Shown here: one piece after another, positions 16,754-26,404 of the stretch | Numbering within the stretch: position 1 is the first letter of the stretch | How the letters are laid out: each line of letters begins with the position of its first letter | NCBI RefSeq assembly: GCF_023721715.1 | Contig: NZ_JAMDLG010000001.1 | Span: 747,889-811,888 of the forward strand | Direction: 5' to 3' | DNA length: 64,000 nt | DNA from: Parasegetibacter sp. NRK P23 | Lineage (GTDB): Bacteria; Bacteroidota; Bacteroidia; Chitinophagales; Chitinophagaceae | The notes under the pieces: generated by a model | Told to the model about the DNA's origin: nothing | The model's database searches: none | Seen by the model: the letters and a program-made list of their open reading frames with translations, nothing else | Made by a program: the position numbers and the translations under genes

Positions 16754-17077
16754 TTATACAGTATTTTCACCTATAGATCCATTCGTTTGAACAGGCGGTC
16801 GTTTTGCGGTGCTGTTCCACTCATAAGCCGCATGGATCAATTCTTCCAGGCGCTCATAAAAGAACAACAGGTCGGCCCTGCTTTTCGCTTGCTGGAAAAG
16901 CGGATGCTCAGCCCCCAGCGCTGCTGTGAGCCAGTTCCAAAGCAGTTCCCTTGTATCATCGGGATGGAAGTCATCGAAAAAAGCATTTACCACGCGCTGG
17001 TATTCATTCCAGCGGATTTCGTTCAATGGGCAGGGATATGCCTGCCCCTGATCGGCAGCCTTGTTCACGGCACTCAT
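16754..17077 (-). CDS. Hypothetical protein downstream of icmF
   Basis: A 107-residue soluble protein, starting at the ATG at 17077 (MSAVNKAADQG); an in-frame TTG at 17113 would add residues. The sequence is helical and rich in aromatic residues, with DDTRELLWNWLTAALG and ADLLFFYERLEELIHAAYEW. I do not recognise a named domain. It follows icmF on the same strand with an 86-bp gap and may share its transcript. Amino-acid composition and helical pattern support a real gene. Confidence 0.55.
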   Translation of the reverse strand: MSAVNKAADQGQAYPCPLNEIRWNEYQRVVNAFFDDFHPDDTRELLWNWLTAALGAEHPLFQQAKSRADLLFFYERLEELIHAAYEWNSTAKRPPVQTNGSIGENTV

Positions 17078-17163
17078 ACAGATAGAGGTTTGGTTAACGT
17101 GTTGGCGGAACAAGCAATTGCTACAGGATCAGTTTTTTACTGAACGGACAAATGTTTTTTCAC

Positions 17164-20100
17164 CTACATATTGCGCCGGTATTGCCCACCCACCTCATAC
17201 AAAGCATGGGTAATCTGCCCGAGCGAACAGTATTTCACCGTATCCATCAGCACTTCGAACAGGTTGTTTTCCTGCACGGCGGCTGCTTTCAGCAGTTGCA
17301 GTTTTTGTTCCGAAATACTTGCATTCCTGTGGTGGAAAGAGCGCAGGTTGTTGATCTGACGCTCCTTTTCTTCTTCAGAGCTACGGATCACTTCGTTGGG
17401 AATTGTGGTGGGACTTCCCTTTTTATTCAAAAAAGTATTCACGCCAATAATAGGCATTTCTCCTGAATGTTTCAACATTTCATAATGCAAACTTTCTTCC
17501 TGAATTTTATTGCGCTGGTACATACGCTCCATGGCGCCAAGCACGCCACCTCTATCGGAGATGCGCTCAAACTCAAGCAGCACAGCCTCTTCAACGAGGT
17601 CCGTCAATTCTTCAATCAGGAAAGAACCCTGGATAAAATTTTCCGTCTTAGCGGTACCGAGTTCGCGGTTGATGATCAATTGTATCGCCATGGCCCTGCG
17701 CACACTTTCTTCCGTAGGCGTTGTAATAGCCTCGTCATATGCATTGGTATGAAGACTATTGCAGTTATCATAAATCGCGTACAGCGCCTGCAAGGTAGTC
17801 CGGATATCATTGAAATCAATTTCCTGCGCATGCAGGCTTCGGCCGCTGGTTTGAATATGGTACTTCAATTTCTGGCTCCTGTCGTTGCCCTTGTACAATC
17901 CTTTAATCGCCTTTGCCCAGATGCGCCTGGCCACACGACCGATCACGCTATATTCAGGATCCATCCCATTGGAGAAGAAGAAGGATAGATTAGGAGCGAA
18001 GGCATCGATGTGCATCCCGCGGCTCAGGTAATATTCCACGTACGTAAATCCATTGGACAGTGTAAAGGCCAGTTGCGTAATGGGATTTGCACCCGCTTCC
18101 GCGATGTGGTAACCACTGATGGAGACACTGTAGAAATTACGGACCTCATGCTGTATAAAATACGACTGCACATCGCCCATTAAACGGAGCGCGAACTCGG
18201 TGCTGAAAATGCAGGTATTCTGTGCCTGGTCCTCTTTCAGGATATCGGCCTGAACGGTGCCGCGCACTTGTGAAAGGGTTCGTTTCCTGATTTCGTTGTA
18301 CACTTCCGGTGGCAGCACCTCATCGCCTGAAAGTCCCAGTAAGGCAGGCGTTTCCGTTACGCCCTGCACAGCACCGCTGTTGTGGTAAACCGGTCGTTCA
18401 AACCTTGTACCGTATTTGCGCTCATATGCCTCATTCACCAAATGCTGCAACCCATTCTCCTGAATATATTTTTCGCACTGCTGATCGATGGCGGTATTCA
18501 GGAAGAAGGCCAGCAGCATGGGCGCGGGCCCATTAATGGTCATGCTTACAGAGGTCTTCGGATCACAAAGATCGAAGCCCGCGTACAGTTTTTTGGCATC
18601 GTCCACGGTAGCGATACTCACCCCCGCGTTGCCGATCTTTCCAAAAATATCGGGACGATGGTCGGGATCTTCTCCGTACAGTGTAACAGAGTCGAATGCG
18701 GTAGACAATCTTTTGGCCGGCTGATCGGAAGACAAATAATGGAACCGTTTATTGGTGCGTTCCGGACCACCCTCTCCCGCGAACATCCTCGTAGGATCTT
18801 CTTCCGCTCTTTTCAGTGGAAAAACACCTGCTGTATAAGGGAATTCACCGGGCAGGTTTTCCTGGAGTTGCCATTTCAGCAGATCGCCCCAGTCCTTATA
18901 CTTTGGCAACACCACACGTGGTACCCGCGTTCCGCTTAATGAGGTTGTGGTAAGCGGTTGTTTGAACACCTTATCCCGTACCTGGTATTCAAAATAATCC
19001 CCTGCATATTGTAGAACAAGTTTTGGCCACGCTTCCAGCAGTTTCAGGTTGGAAGGTTCCAGTTGCTTCAACAATTCTTCCCTGACCACTTTGACCCCGT
19101 TACTTACCACCGCATCCTTTACCAGCGCCATCGTTCCTTCGAGCTGATACAACTGAGAGGCTAGTGCGGCCTGCTCTTTCACCCAATTATCGTAAGCCCT
19201 GTTGTGCTCTGCGATCTCGGAGAGATAGCGCACTCTTTTGGCCGGGATGATATGCGGATGGGTTACTTCCACTTTTGCGGCTTCATCGGGGATTTCACCA
19301 AATACAACCCCCGTTTTTTCACGGATCAGCGTTATGAGTTTCGCGAACAACCTGTTCACCCCCGCGTCGTTGAATTGCGCGGCAATCGTGCCGATCACCG
19401 GGAGCGTTTCATCTTTCGCGGTAAAAAGCTGGTGGTTGCGTTTGTATTGTTTTCTAACCTCCATCAATGCGTCCAACGCGCCGTTCTTATCAAATTTATT
19501 GATGGCGATCACATCGGCGTAATCGAGCATATTGATCTTTTCCAACTGGCTGGCCGCGCCGTATTCAGGCGTCATCACATACAAACTCAGGTCACAGAAA
19601 TCAAGGATGGACGCGTCGCTCTGCCCCACCCCGGCGCTTTCCAGTACAATCATATCGAAGGCGGCGGCACGGCAGATATTGATGGCATCCTGCACCGAAG
19701 CGCTGAGTGCCACATCACTCTCTCTTGTGGCGAGTGAACGCATATAAGCACGCGGGGAATGAATACTGTTCATCCTGATCCTGTCGCCCAACAAAGCGCC
19801 ACCCGTTTTTTTCCTGGAGGGATCCACTGAGATTACCGCGATGGTTTTATCAGGAAAGCTATGCAGGAAGCGGCGTACAAGTTCATCGGTCACGGAAGAT
19901 TTTCCCGCCCCGCCCGTACCTGTAATGCCTAAAACAGGAATCGTTTCTTTCGGAGTGGTTGCCCATTCAGGCATATCGTTTTCCCGGATGCCCAGTTCGG
20001 CCATCGTTATGGCCCTGGCAATTTTACGGATATCCTTTACTTCATTTAAAACGGTGCTGTGTTCCCACGTCTGTTCCGCTTCCCAGAATCCATCGCGCTG

Positions 20101-20583
20101 CACCTTATCTTCGACCTCTCCCATTGCCACTGCAACTTTCTTCGTTTTACTGTACTGCTGTGGCTTTGAAAGGTGGATCACCTCTTCAATCATTCCTTCC
20201 AGCCCCATCTTCCGCCCATCATCAGGAGAATATATTTTAGTGATCCCATAAGCATGAAGTTCATCGATCTCTTCAGGGAGAATGGTTCCGCCACCGCCGC
20301 CGAATATCCGGATATGCCCGCAGCCCTGCTGGTCGAGCAGGTCCTTCATGTATTTAAAGAATTCCAGGTGTCCGCCCTGGTAACTGGTAATCGCTATTCC
20401 GTGCGCATCCTCTTCTATAGCGGCTTCCACGATCTCGGCCACGGAGCGGTTGTGCCCGAGGTGAATGATCTCCGCGCCTTTCATCTGCATGATCCGGCGC
20501 ATGATATTGATGGCGGCATCATGTCCGTCAAACAAAGCTGCTGCTGTAACGATCCTGATCTTTTCTTCTTCGATGCGTTTCAT
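17164..20583 (-). CDS. icmF: Fused isobutyryl-CoA mutase with G-protein chaperone domain
   Basis: A 1139-residue B12-dependent mutase in which three parts are fused: an N-terminal cobalamin-binding domain ([13 protein letters not shown] with base-on His, about residues 5-140), a MeaB-like GTPase chaperone (P-loop [12 protein letters not shown] near residue 217, later NKFDKNG), and the large substrate-binding TIM barrel (about residues 560-1139). IcmF interconverts isobutyryl-CoA and n-butyryl-CoA; some members act on pivalyl- or isovaleryl-CoA. The GTPase domain loads and protects cofactor. The ATG at 20583 (MKRIEEEK) is chosen over a TTG at 20592. No B12 riboswitch was recognised upstream; a 20-bp palindrome lies just before the start. 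Confidence 0.93.
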   Translation of the reverse strand: MKRIEEEKIRIVTAAALFDGHDAAINIMRRIMQMKGAEIIHLGHNRSVAEIVEAAIEEDAHGIAITSYQGGHLEFFKYMKDLLDQQGCGHIRIFGGGGGTILPEEIDELHAYGITKIYSPDDGRKMGLEGMIEEVIHLSKPQQYSKTKKVAVAMGEVEDKVQRDGFWEAEQTWEHSTVLNEVKDIRKIARAITMAELGIRENDMPEWATTPKETIPVLGITGTGGAGKSSVTDELVRRFLHSFPDKTIAVISVDPSRKKTGGALLGDRIRMNSIHSPRAYMRSLATRESDVALSASVQDAINICRAAAFDMIVLESAGVGQSDASILDFCDLSLYVMTPEYGAASQLEKINMLDYADVIAINKFDKNGALDALMEVRKQYKRNHQLFTAKDETLPVIGTIAAQFNDAGVNRLFAKLITLIREKTGVVFGEIPDEAAKVEVTHPHIIPAKRVRYLSEIAEHNRAYDNWVKEQAALASQLYQLEGTMALVKDAVVSNGVKVVREELLKQLEPSNLKLLEAWPKLVLQYAGDYFEYQVRDKVFKQPLTTTSLSGTRVPRVVLPKYKDWGDLLKWQLQENLPGEFPYTAGVFPLKRAEEDPTRMFAGEGGPERTNKRFHYLSSDQPAKRLSTAFDSVTLYGEDPDHRPDIFGKIGNAGVSIATVDDAKKLYAGFDLCDPKTSVSMTINGPAPMLLAFFLNTAIDQQCEKYIQENGLQHLVNEAYERKYGTRFERPVYHNSGAVQGVTETPALLGLSGDEVLPPEVYNEIRKRTLSQVRGTVQADILKEDQAQNTCIFSTEFALRLMGDVQSYFIQHEVRNFYSVSISGYHIAEAGANPITQLAFTLSNGFTYVEYYLSRGMHIDAFAPNLSFFFSNGMDPEYSVIGRVARRIWAKAIKGLYKGNDRSQKLKYHIQTSGRSLHAQEIDFNDIRTTLQALYAIYDNCNSLHTNAYDEAITTPTEESVRRAMAIQLIINRELGTAKTENFIQGSFLIEELTDLVEEAVLLEFERISDRGGVLGAMERMYQRNKIQEESLHYEMLKHSGEMPIIGVNTFLNKKGSPTTIPNEVIRSSEEEKERQINNLRSFHHRNASISEQKLQLLKAAAVQENNLFEVLMDTVKYCSLGQITHALYEVGGQYRRNM

Positions 20584-20589
20584 ACCTGG

Positions 20590-20617
20590 CAATTCATATT
20601 AATGAATTGTAAAAATA
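20590..20617 (-). promoter_or_regulatory. Leader palindrome and minus-7-like box of icmF
   Basis: A perfect inverted repeat, CAATTCAT - ATTA - ATGAATTG (20590-20609), begins 7 bases upstream of the icmF ATG. Next to it, on the minus strand, 20617 to 20610 reads TATTTTTA, close to TAnnTTTG. The repeat could be an operator overlapping the transcription start and ribosome site. The rest of the 232-bp divergent gap to the fucose operon shows no other clear signal. Confidence 0.4.
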
Positions 20618-20815
20618 GGACAAAAAACTAATGACTGTTAGCATTACCTTGCCGCAAAAATTTCATAGCCTATTCAAAATGTTCTAAGTTTAGTTTGCTA
20701 AAGGACAAAAAAGGCCAATAGGGTAATTCAATCAATTCAAAACATACACTATTTGAGCAGGATGATGGATCATATTACAGCAAGATTCATTTTCCCTCAA
20801 AAAAATTAGCATCGC

Positions 20816-21679
20816 ATGAAACTGATCAGATTTGGAAAGGCAGGCCAGGAACAACCGGGCGTTCAACTGGAAGATGGCCGCAGGTTAAATGTTACAGCAT
20901 TCGGTCAAGATTACAATGAAGCATTTTTTGGCGGAGATGGCATTGAAAGACTGGCTGCCTGGCTGAAAGAAAACCAGGACAAATGCCCTGAAATTTCAAA
21001 GCAAGAAAGGCTGGGCCCACCATTGGTTCGCCCCTCCAAAATCGTATGTATCGGCCTGAACTATTCTGATCACGCGGCTGAAAGTAAGATGCAGGTGCCC
21101 GCTGAGCCCATCGTTTTCTTCAAAGCCACTTCATCCATTGTTGGCCCGAACGATGCCCTAGTGATCCCGAAAAACTCCACAAAAACCGACTGGGAAGTAG
21201 AGTTGGCGCTGGTAATCGGTAAAAAAGCATCTTATGTTTCAGAAGCCGACGCAATCCAGCACATCGCCGGCTATGTATTGCACAACGATTACAGTGAACG
21301 CGCCTTCCAACTGGAAAGAGGCGGCCAATGGGTGAAAGGAAAAAGCTGCGACACCTTCGCGCCGCTTGGCCCCTGGATCGCTACCGCTGACGAGATCACC
21401 GATCCGGGAAATCTGCGTTTATGGCTTACCGTTAACGGCAAAACCATGCAGGACGGCAACACCAAGAACCTCATCTTCAGCCTGCCTTTTCTCGTGTCCT
21501 ACCTCAGCCAGTTTATGACCCTGCTCCCGGGTGACGTCATCACCACCGGAACACCGGCCGGCGTTGGACTGGGCATGAAGCCGAATCCCATTTACCTGAA
21601 AGCGGGTGACGTGGTGGAACTGGGCATAGATGGCCTGGGAAGCAGCAAACAGGTGGCCGAAGACTGGAAGGGCCAATAA
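20816..21679 (+). CDS. Fumarylacetoacetate hydrolase family protein, probable 2,4-diketo-3-deoxy-L-fuconate hydrolase
   Basis: A 287-residue FAH-fold enzyme. The core begins at PSKIVCIGLNYSDHAAES (about residue 72); metal ligands are in DWEVELALVIGK and the following D; the C-terminal block GDVITTGTPAGVGLGMKP is typical. In the oxidative L-fucose pathway this family cleaves 2,4-diketo-3-deoxy-L-fuconate to pyruvate and L-lactate. The neighbouring mutarotase, lactonase, two SDR genes and FucP-like permease support that role. It is the first gene of the operon, divergent from icmF. Confidence 0.85.
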   Translation: MKLIRFGKAGQEQPGVQLEDGRRLNVTAFGQDYNEAFFGGDGIERLAAWLKENQDKCPEISKQERLGPPLVRPSKIVCIGLNYSDHAAESKMQVPAEPIVFFKATSSIVGPNDALVIPKNSTKTDWEVELALVIGKKASYVSEADAIQHIAGYVLHNDYSERAFQLERGGQWVKGKSCDTFAPLGPWIATADEITDPGNLRLWLTVNGKTMQDGNTKNLIFSLPFLVSYLSQFMTLLPGDVITTGTPAGVGLGMKPNPIYLKAGDVVELGIDGLGSSKQVAEDWKGQ

Positions 21680-21709
21680 ATTTATAGTAAAGCGCAAAAT
21701 ACTACAGGA

Positions 21710-22048
21710 ATGCGTCAATGCCTGGCCTTAGATTTGAAAGATGATCCTGAACTGATCGCGGAATATGAAGCGTACCACCGGAAAGTGTGGCCGGAAATAC
21801 TGGAAAGTATCCGCGCACAAGGCATCCGCTCCATGGAAATATACCGTACGGGAAACCGGCTTTTCATGATCACCGAAACGGATGAGTTACCCGCACCGGA
21901 CTTAGGATCTGGCGGGGATGACATTCATCCCAAAGTACAGGAATGGGAAGAATTGATGTGGAAATTTCAATATCCCCTGCCCTGGGCAAAAGAAGGTGAA
22001 AAGTGGGTGCCGATGAACCGGATCTTTTCGCTGAACGAACAGGAATAA
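21710..22048 (+). CDS. L-rhamnose/L-fucose mutarotase family protein
   Basis: A 112-residue dimeric alpha/beta-barrel protein of the RhaM family, which interconverts the alpha and beta anomers of 6-deoxy sugars. It has the family opening CLALDLKDDPELIAEYEAYH with the catalytic His near residue 24, and ends with WAKEGEKWVPMNRIFSLNEQ. In this operon it would supply the right anomer to the sugar dehydrogenase. It follows the hydrolase gene by 30 bp. Confidence 0.87.
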   Translation: MRQCLALDLKDDPELIAEYEAYHRKVWPEILESIRAQGIRSMEIYRTGNRLFMITETDELPAPDLGSGGDDIHPKVQEWEELMWKFQYPLPWAKEGEKWVPMNRIFSLNEQE

Positions 22049-22137
22049 ATGCAGCAATGCTTTGCATATTTGAATTATCAGTCTGAAAGCTCCCCGGTCT
22101 AATTTGCAGTCCGGGGAGTTTCCGCAAAAAAACAACG

Positions 22138-22965
22138 ATGCTTGACACACATGTACACTTCTGGAAATACGATAAAGTCCGCGACGCATGGATCACGGAC
22201 GACATGAAACTGCTGCAGCAGGACTATCTTCCACAACAACTTCAGTCGGTACTGAACAACAACGGCCTCAATGGATGCATCGCCGTTCAGGCCGATCAAA
22301 GCGAAGTGGAGACCCATTTCCTGGTGGAGCTTGCCCGGAAATATCCGTTTATTAAAGGTGTGGTGGGCTGGATAGACCTGTTGAACCCCGACCTGGATCA
22401 ACGGCTCAACCATTTCCTCGAATTCCCCGAAATCAAGGGATGGCGGCATGTGGCCCAGGGTGAAGCAGATGATTTTCTTTCCAGGAAAGAAGTGATCAAT
22501 GGCATCCGCACGGTAACCGATGCCGGCTATTCCTACGACATACTCATTTACGCGCGGCAACTTCCGGCGGCCATCCAACTGGTGAACGCCCTGCCCGAAG
22601 CTAACTTTATACTCGACCATTGCGCCAAACCCGATATCAGGAACAAAGAGATCAAGGGCTGGGCGAAAGGCATCCGGGAAATCGCGCAACACCCCGGTGT
22701 GAGCTGCAAACTTTCGGGTTTGTTTACGGAAGCACATTGGAAACAGTGGAGTCCCGCGGATTTCTATCCTTACCTTGACGTGGTATTTGAATCATTTGGT
22801 ACCAACCGGCTAATGTTCGGCAGCGACTGGCCGGTGATCCTGGTTTCAGGCATGTATGTGCAGTGGAAAAGTCTGTTGCTTAAATACATGGAAAATATGG
22901 AGGAAGAAATGATTGAAGCCATAATGGGCGGGAACGCGCAACGCATTTACAGAACCGAAATATAA
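22138..22965 (+). CDS. Amidohydrolase, probable L-fuconolactonase
   Basis: A 275-residue amidohydrolase-2 family TIM barrel. It opens with MLDTHVHFWKYD (HxH metal/active-site motif at residues 4-6), carries FILDHCAKPDI near residue 158, CKLSGL, and ends with LMFGSDWPV where the conserved Asp sits. Members opening L-fucono-1,5-lactone belong to this group. Its position between the mutarotase and an SDR supports the lactonase step. The next gene starts 6 bp downstream. Confidence 0.86.
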   Translation: MLDTHVHFWKYDKVRDAWITDDMKLLQQDYLPQQLQSVLNNNGLNGCIAVQADQSEVETHFLVELARKYPFIKGVVGWIDLLNPDLDQRLNHFLEFPEIKGWRHVAQGEADDFLSRKEVINGIRTVTDAGYSYDILIYARQLPAAIQLVNALPEANFILDHCAKPDIRNKEIKGWAKGIREIAQHPGVSCKLSGLFTEAHWKQWSPADFYPYLDVVFESFGTNRLMFGSDWPVILVSGMYVQWKSLLLKYMENMEEEMIEAIMGGNAQRIYRTEI

Positions 22966-22971
22966 TACAAT

Positions 22972-23754
22972 ATGGATTTGGGCATTCAGGGAAAAGTTTT
23001 CATTGTAACGGGCGGAGCCAAAGGAATTGGCGGGGCCATCAGCAAATGTATTGCAGCAGAAGGTGGCACCGTTGTAGTGGCCGGAAGAGATGCGGACGAC
23101 AATGCGAAGATCGCCGGGGAAATTGAAACCGCGGGCGGAAAAGTGGCCACTGTAGCCGTCGAATTGGGCGAAGTGGAAGCGTGTAAAAATGTGATCGCCT
23201 TCACCGTAGAAAAGTTCGGCCGGATCGACGGACTCGTGAACAATGCCGGCGTGAACGATGGTTGCGGGCTTGAAAGCGGCTCTCCCGAAAAGTTCATGCA
23301 AAGCATTCAGAAAAACCTCAGTCATTATTATAACCTGGCGCATTTCGCGCTTCCTTACCTCAAAGAAAGTAAAGGCGCTATCGTGAACGTTGGCTCGAAG
23401 GTGGCGGAAACTGGTCAGGGCAATACTTCGGGTTACGCCGCCAGCAAAGGAGGCGTGAACGCGCTTACCCGCGAATGGGCCGTGGAACTGCTGCCTTTCG
23501 GTATCCGTGTAAACACCGTGAACCCGGCGGAGGTATGGACACCACTTTATGAAAAATGGATCAAATCCCTGCCCAATTCAGAAGAGAAACTCGCGCAGAT
23601 CGTTTCCAAAATACCATTGGAAAACCGGATGACCACTTCCGAAGAAATCGCCGATGCCGTGGTGTTCCTGCTCAGTAAACGTTCCTCGCACACCACAGGA
23701 CAGATATTCTATCCCGATGGCGGATACACGCACCTCGACCGCTCCATCTCTTAA
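22972..23754 (+). CDS. SDR oxidoreductase, probable L-fucose dehydrogenase
   Basis: A 260-residue classical short-chain dehydrogenase. The cofactor motif TGGAKGIG is at residues 13-20, NNAG near 90, and the catalytic YxxxK is YAASK near 155. The C-terminus, YPDGGYTHLDRS, resembles L-fucose dehydrogenases. It would oxidise L-fucose to the lactone with NAD(P). Assignment between the two SDR genes of this operon is based on resemblance and is not certain. Confidence 0.82.
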   Translation: MDLGIQGKVFIVTGGAKGIGGAISKCIAAEGGTVVVAGRDADDNAKIAGEIETAGGKVATVAVELGEVEACKNVIAFTVEKFGRIDGLVNNAGVNDGCGLESGSPEKFMQSIQKNLSHYYNLAHFALPYLKESKGAIVNVGSKVAETGQGNTSGYAASKGGVNALTREWAVELLPFGIRVNTVNPAEVWTPLYEKWIKSLPNSEEKLAQIVSKIPLENRMTTSEEIADAVVFLLSKRSSHTTGQIFYPDGGYTHLDRSIS

Positions 23755-23781
23755 TAACCCTTCAACCAAGTTGCACGCTAT

Positions 23782-25053
23782 ATGGCACTTCCCACCAACA
23801 CCACCGTTCCCGCGAAAAGCATTACCGGATCGAAAGCCCTGCTGCCACTGATCCTGGTGATCAGCCTGTTCTTCTTCTGGGGATTTATTCATAACCTCGA
23901 TCCTATATTGATCGCGCATTTGAGGAAAACTTTCCAGTTAAACACATTACAGGCGTCGCTCGTGGATTTCGCGGTTTTCATTGCTTACTTCGCCATGGCC
24001 TTACCCGCGGGTTTGCTGATGAAAAAAATGGGGTATAAGTATGGGATTATATTTGGGCTGATTCTGTTTGCATCCGGCGCATTGCTCTTTTTGCCAGCCG
24101 CTAACTTTCATAGCTACGGTATCTTCCTTGCTGCACTTTTCATTATTGCCAGCGGCCTGACTTTCCTCGAAACAGCCGCCAATCCTTATGTTACCGTATT
24201 GGGGGCGCCGGAAAGCGCCACTTTCAGGCTCAACTTCGCGCAATCTTTCAATGGACTGGCAGCATTCCTCGCACCCTTATTCGGAAGGAACTTTATTCTG
24301 TCCGGCAAAGAAATCACGGATGCTGAAATCGCGGCAATGGCGCCCGACATCAGGCAGGCGTATTTTGAAATGGAAGCATCGAGTGTAAAGATGCCATTCC
24401 TCATCCTGGGACTAATTCTGATCCTGGTTGCTATCCTCTTTTTCTTTACCAAGCTTCCGGATATTAAAGACGAAGAAGGATCGGGCGGGATTGCCAGCGC
24501 CTGGAAACACAAACGCCTCAAATGGGGCGTAATGGCGCAGTTCTTTTATGTTGGCGCCCAGGTTTGTGTATTCAGCTTTTTTATTTTGTACGCCAGCAAA
24601 GCGGGAAATATCACGGAAAAAACGGCCGCCATTTACCTGAGTAGTTGCGGGCTGGCCTTTATGCTGGGGCGGTTTGCGGGCACATTCCTGATGAAATACA
24701 TTGCCCCGGTGAAATTACTGTTCCTCTATGCAGTGATTAACATCGCACTATCTGCAATGGCCATTTTCTTCGGTGGAATCACCGCCATAGTAGCAGTTGT
24801 AGGCATTACATTTTTCATGAGCATCATGTTTCCCACAATATTCTCATTGGGCATTGAAGGCCTTGGAAAAGATACAAAAATGGGCTCCAGTCTTATCATC
24901 ATGGCCATCGTTGGCGGCGCACTGCTGCCTCTGCTATTCGCATTCATCACGGATAAAACCGGTAATATCCAATACGGCTACTTCGTGCCCCTGATCTGTT
25001 TCGGCATGATCGCGCTTTTCGCGAAGAAAGTTCAACAACCTAATTTTGCATAA
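23782..25053 (+). CDS. fucP: FucP-like sugar/H+ symporter (MFS)
   Basis: A 423-residue major facilitator transporter with 12 predicted membrane segments. Features of the fucose/glucose permease family include FFFWGFIHNLDPILIAHLRK near residue 35, GLTFLETAANPYVTVLG near residue 125, and NFAQSFNGLA. FucP imports L-fucose with protons. A central cytoplasmic loop lies at about residues 215-240. It is flanked by the two SDR genes of the catabolic operon, which strengthens L-fucose or a similar deoxysugar as substrate. Confidence 0.88.
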   Translation: MALPTNTTVPAKSITGSKALLPLILVISLFFFWGFIHNLDPILIAHLRKTFQLNTLQASLVDFAVFIAYFAMALPAGLLMKKMGYKYGIIFGLILFASGALLFLPAANFHSYGIFLAALFIIASGLTFLETAANPYVTVLGAPESATFRLNFAQSFNGLAAFLAPLFGRNFILSGKEITDAEIAAMAPDIRQAYFEMEASSVKMPFLILGLILILVAILFFFTKLPDIKDEEGSGGIASAWKHKRLKWGVMAQFFYVGAQVCVFSFFILYASKAGNITEKTAAIYLSSCGLAFMLGRFAGTFLMKYIAPVKLLFLYAVINIALSAMAIFFGGITAIVAVVGITFFMSIMFPTIFSLGIEGLGKDTKMGSSLIIMAIVGGALLPLLFAFITDKTGNIQYGYFVPLICFGMIALFAKKVQQPNFA

Positions 25054-25062
25054 ACGACTTAT

Positions 25063-25836
25063 ATGTTCTCATTGTCTCATAAAACGGCCGTGATCACCGG
25101 AGGTGGAAGCGGTATAGGAAAAGCGATCGCCCTTTTGTTTGCGCGCCAGGGTGCTGATGTGTATGTGTTGGATATGGATGAAACCGGCGGCACATCCGTA
25201 TGCCGTGAAATTATTGAGAAAGGAGGGATCGCCGCGTACAGAAAATGCAATGTATCCAGCGGCTCCGACGTAAAAGCGGTGATGGATGATATCAACCGCA
25301 TGGCGGGCAAGATCAGTATTCTCGTCAACAACGCGGGCATCGCCCATATCGGGAATATTGAAACCACTTCAGAAACGGATCTCACCCGACTGATGGACGT
25401 CAACATCAAAGGTGTTTTCAACTGTACCCAAAGTGCCATCCCCTACATGAAACAACATGGTGGCGCTATTCTCAACATGGCTTCTATTGCTTCTTCCGTA
25501 GGCATTCCCGACCGGTTCGCTTATTCCATGACGAAAGGCGCCGTGGTAGGCATGACCCTTTCCATCGCCAAAGATTACCTTACGCAAAACATCCGCTGCA
25601 ACTGTATTTCTCCTGCGCGGGTGCATACGCCTTTTGTAGATGGCTTCCTGGCAAAAAACTATCCTGGTAAAGAAGCGGAGATGTTCGAGCAATTATCCAA
25701 AACGCAACCCATCGGCCGGATGGCCACGCCTGAAGAGATAGCGGCGCTGGCCCTTTACCTCTGCTCCGATGAAGCCGCTTTTGTTTCCGGTTGCGATTAC
25801 CCGATAGATGGCGGGTTCATTACTTTAAACAACTAA
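25063..25836 (+). CDS. SDR oxidoreductase, probable 2-keto-3-deoxy-L-fuconate dehydrogenase
   Basis: A 257-residue classical short-chain dehydrogenase: TGGGSGIG at residues 12-19, NNAGIAHIG near 90, catalytic YSMTK near 153, and CDYPIDGGF at the end. In the oxidative L-fucose pathway a second SDR turns 2-keto-3-deoxy-L-fuconate into the 2,4-diketo acid that the FAH-family enzyme cleaves. It is the last gene of the operon; a palindromic repeat element begins 10 bp after its stop and could act as a terminator. Confidence 0.82.
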   Translation: MFSLSHKTAVITGGGSGIGKAIALLFARQGADVYVLDMDETGGTSVCREIIEKGGIAAYRKCNVSSGSDVKAVMDDINRMAGKISILVNNAGIAHIGNIETTSETDLTRLMDVNIKGVFNCTQSAIPYMKQHGGAILNMASIASSVGIPDRFAYSMTKGAVVGMTLSIAKDYLTQNIRCNCISPARVHTPFVDGFLAKNYPGKEAEMFEQLSKTQPIGRMATPEEIAALALYLCSDEAAFVSGCDYPIDGGFITLNN

Positions 25837-25845
25837 CAGCCTAAA

Positions 25846-25933
25846 CGTTGCGCCGTAGCGTCGTTGCGAGAGATTTTAAAAAAGTATTTCTCGCAGATTG
25901 CTTCATGCCTCGCAACGACGCTACGGCGCAACG
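25846..25933. repeat. Interspersed palindromic repeat, copy 1
   Basis: A perfect 25-bp inverted repeat (25846-25870 with 25909-25933) surrounds a 38-base spacer. The arms start with CGTTGCGCCGTAGCG. The spacer side holds a shared segment, CGCAGATTGCTTCATGCCTC, that recurs exactly in the copy at 44698-44797. It fills the gap between two convergent genes (an SDR gene and ridA). No reading frame is inside. It is probably a REP/MITE-like element and can form a long hairpin in RNA. Confidence 0.9.
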
Positions 25934-25948
25934 CGTGAAAAGTTTCAG

Positions 25949-26329
25949 TTAAAGCGCTGCAATTACGCTGATCTCAACGTTTACATTGCGGGGAAGTGTT
26001 TTCACAGCAACCGTTTCGCGTGCGGGGTAATCCCCGGTGAAATAACTACCATATACTTCGTTCACTTCGGCGAACAAACTCATATCGCTCAAAAAGATGG
26101 TTGTTTTTACCACGTTGTCGAAACCTGCACCGGCTTCAGTGAGCACAGCTTCCAGGTTCTTCATCACCTGGTGTGCTTCGGCCTGGAGTGTCTCCATTAC
26201 CAGATTACCGGTAGCGGGATCGAAAGCGACCTGTCCGGATACAAACAGGAGGTTTCCGGCTTTAACAGCCTGGCTGTAAGGTCCTATGGGAGCGGGCGCA
26301 TTGTTGGTTTGAATGATCTGCTTTTGCAT
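25949..26329 (-). CDS. ridA: RidA family enamine/imine deaminase
   Basis: A 126-residue RidA (YjgF/YER057c/UK114) protein, which hydrolyses reactive enamines and imines produced by PLP enzymes. The typical opening NNAPAPIGPYSQAV, the middle GQVAFDPATG and the C-terminal block PARETVAVKTLPRNVNVEI are present, the last with the substrate-carboxylate-binding Arg near residue 105. It is a single gene, convergent with the fucose operon and divergent from the next gene. A minus-7 box TAGGTTTG is at 26385-26378. Confidence 0.95.
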   Translation of the reverse strand: MQKQIIQTNNAPAPIGPYSQAVKAGNLLFVSGQVAFDPATGNLVMETLQAEAHQVMKNLEAVLTEAGAGFDNVVKTTIFLSDMSLFAEVNEVYGSYFTGDYPARETVAVKTLPRNVNVEISVIAAL

Positions 26330-26377
26330 GAATGGAATTTTTGAGGGGGCTAAAATCGCTTATCCTGCATCAAATAA

Positions 26378-26391
26378 CAAACCTATTTTTG
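26378..26391. promoter_or_regulatory. Overlapping divergent minus-7 boxes
   Basis: On the minus strand, 26385 to 26378 reads TAGGTTTG (toward ridA). On the plus strand, 26384-26391 reads TATTTTTG (toward the 3-hydroxyacyl-CoA dehydrogenase-like gene). Both fit TAnnTTTG and share two bases, so the two promoters probably cannot be occupied at the same time. No clear minus-33 boxes were seen. Confidence 0.5.
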
Positions 26392-26404
26392 CCAAAATAT
26401 TTCT

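Noticed and set aside
20530-20583. Cobalamin motif [10 protein letters not shown] of IcmF lacks the final Gly of DxHxxG
   Set aside because: Related IcmF proteins have Ala or Ser at the same place, so this is a family variant and not a defect.
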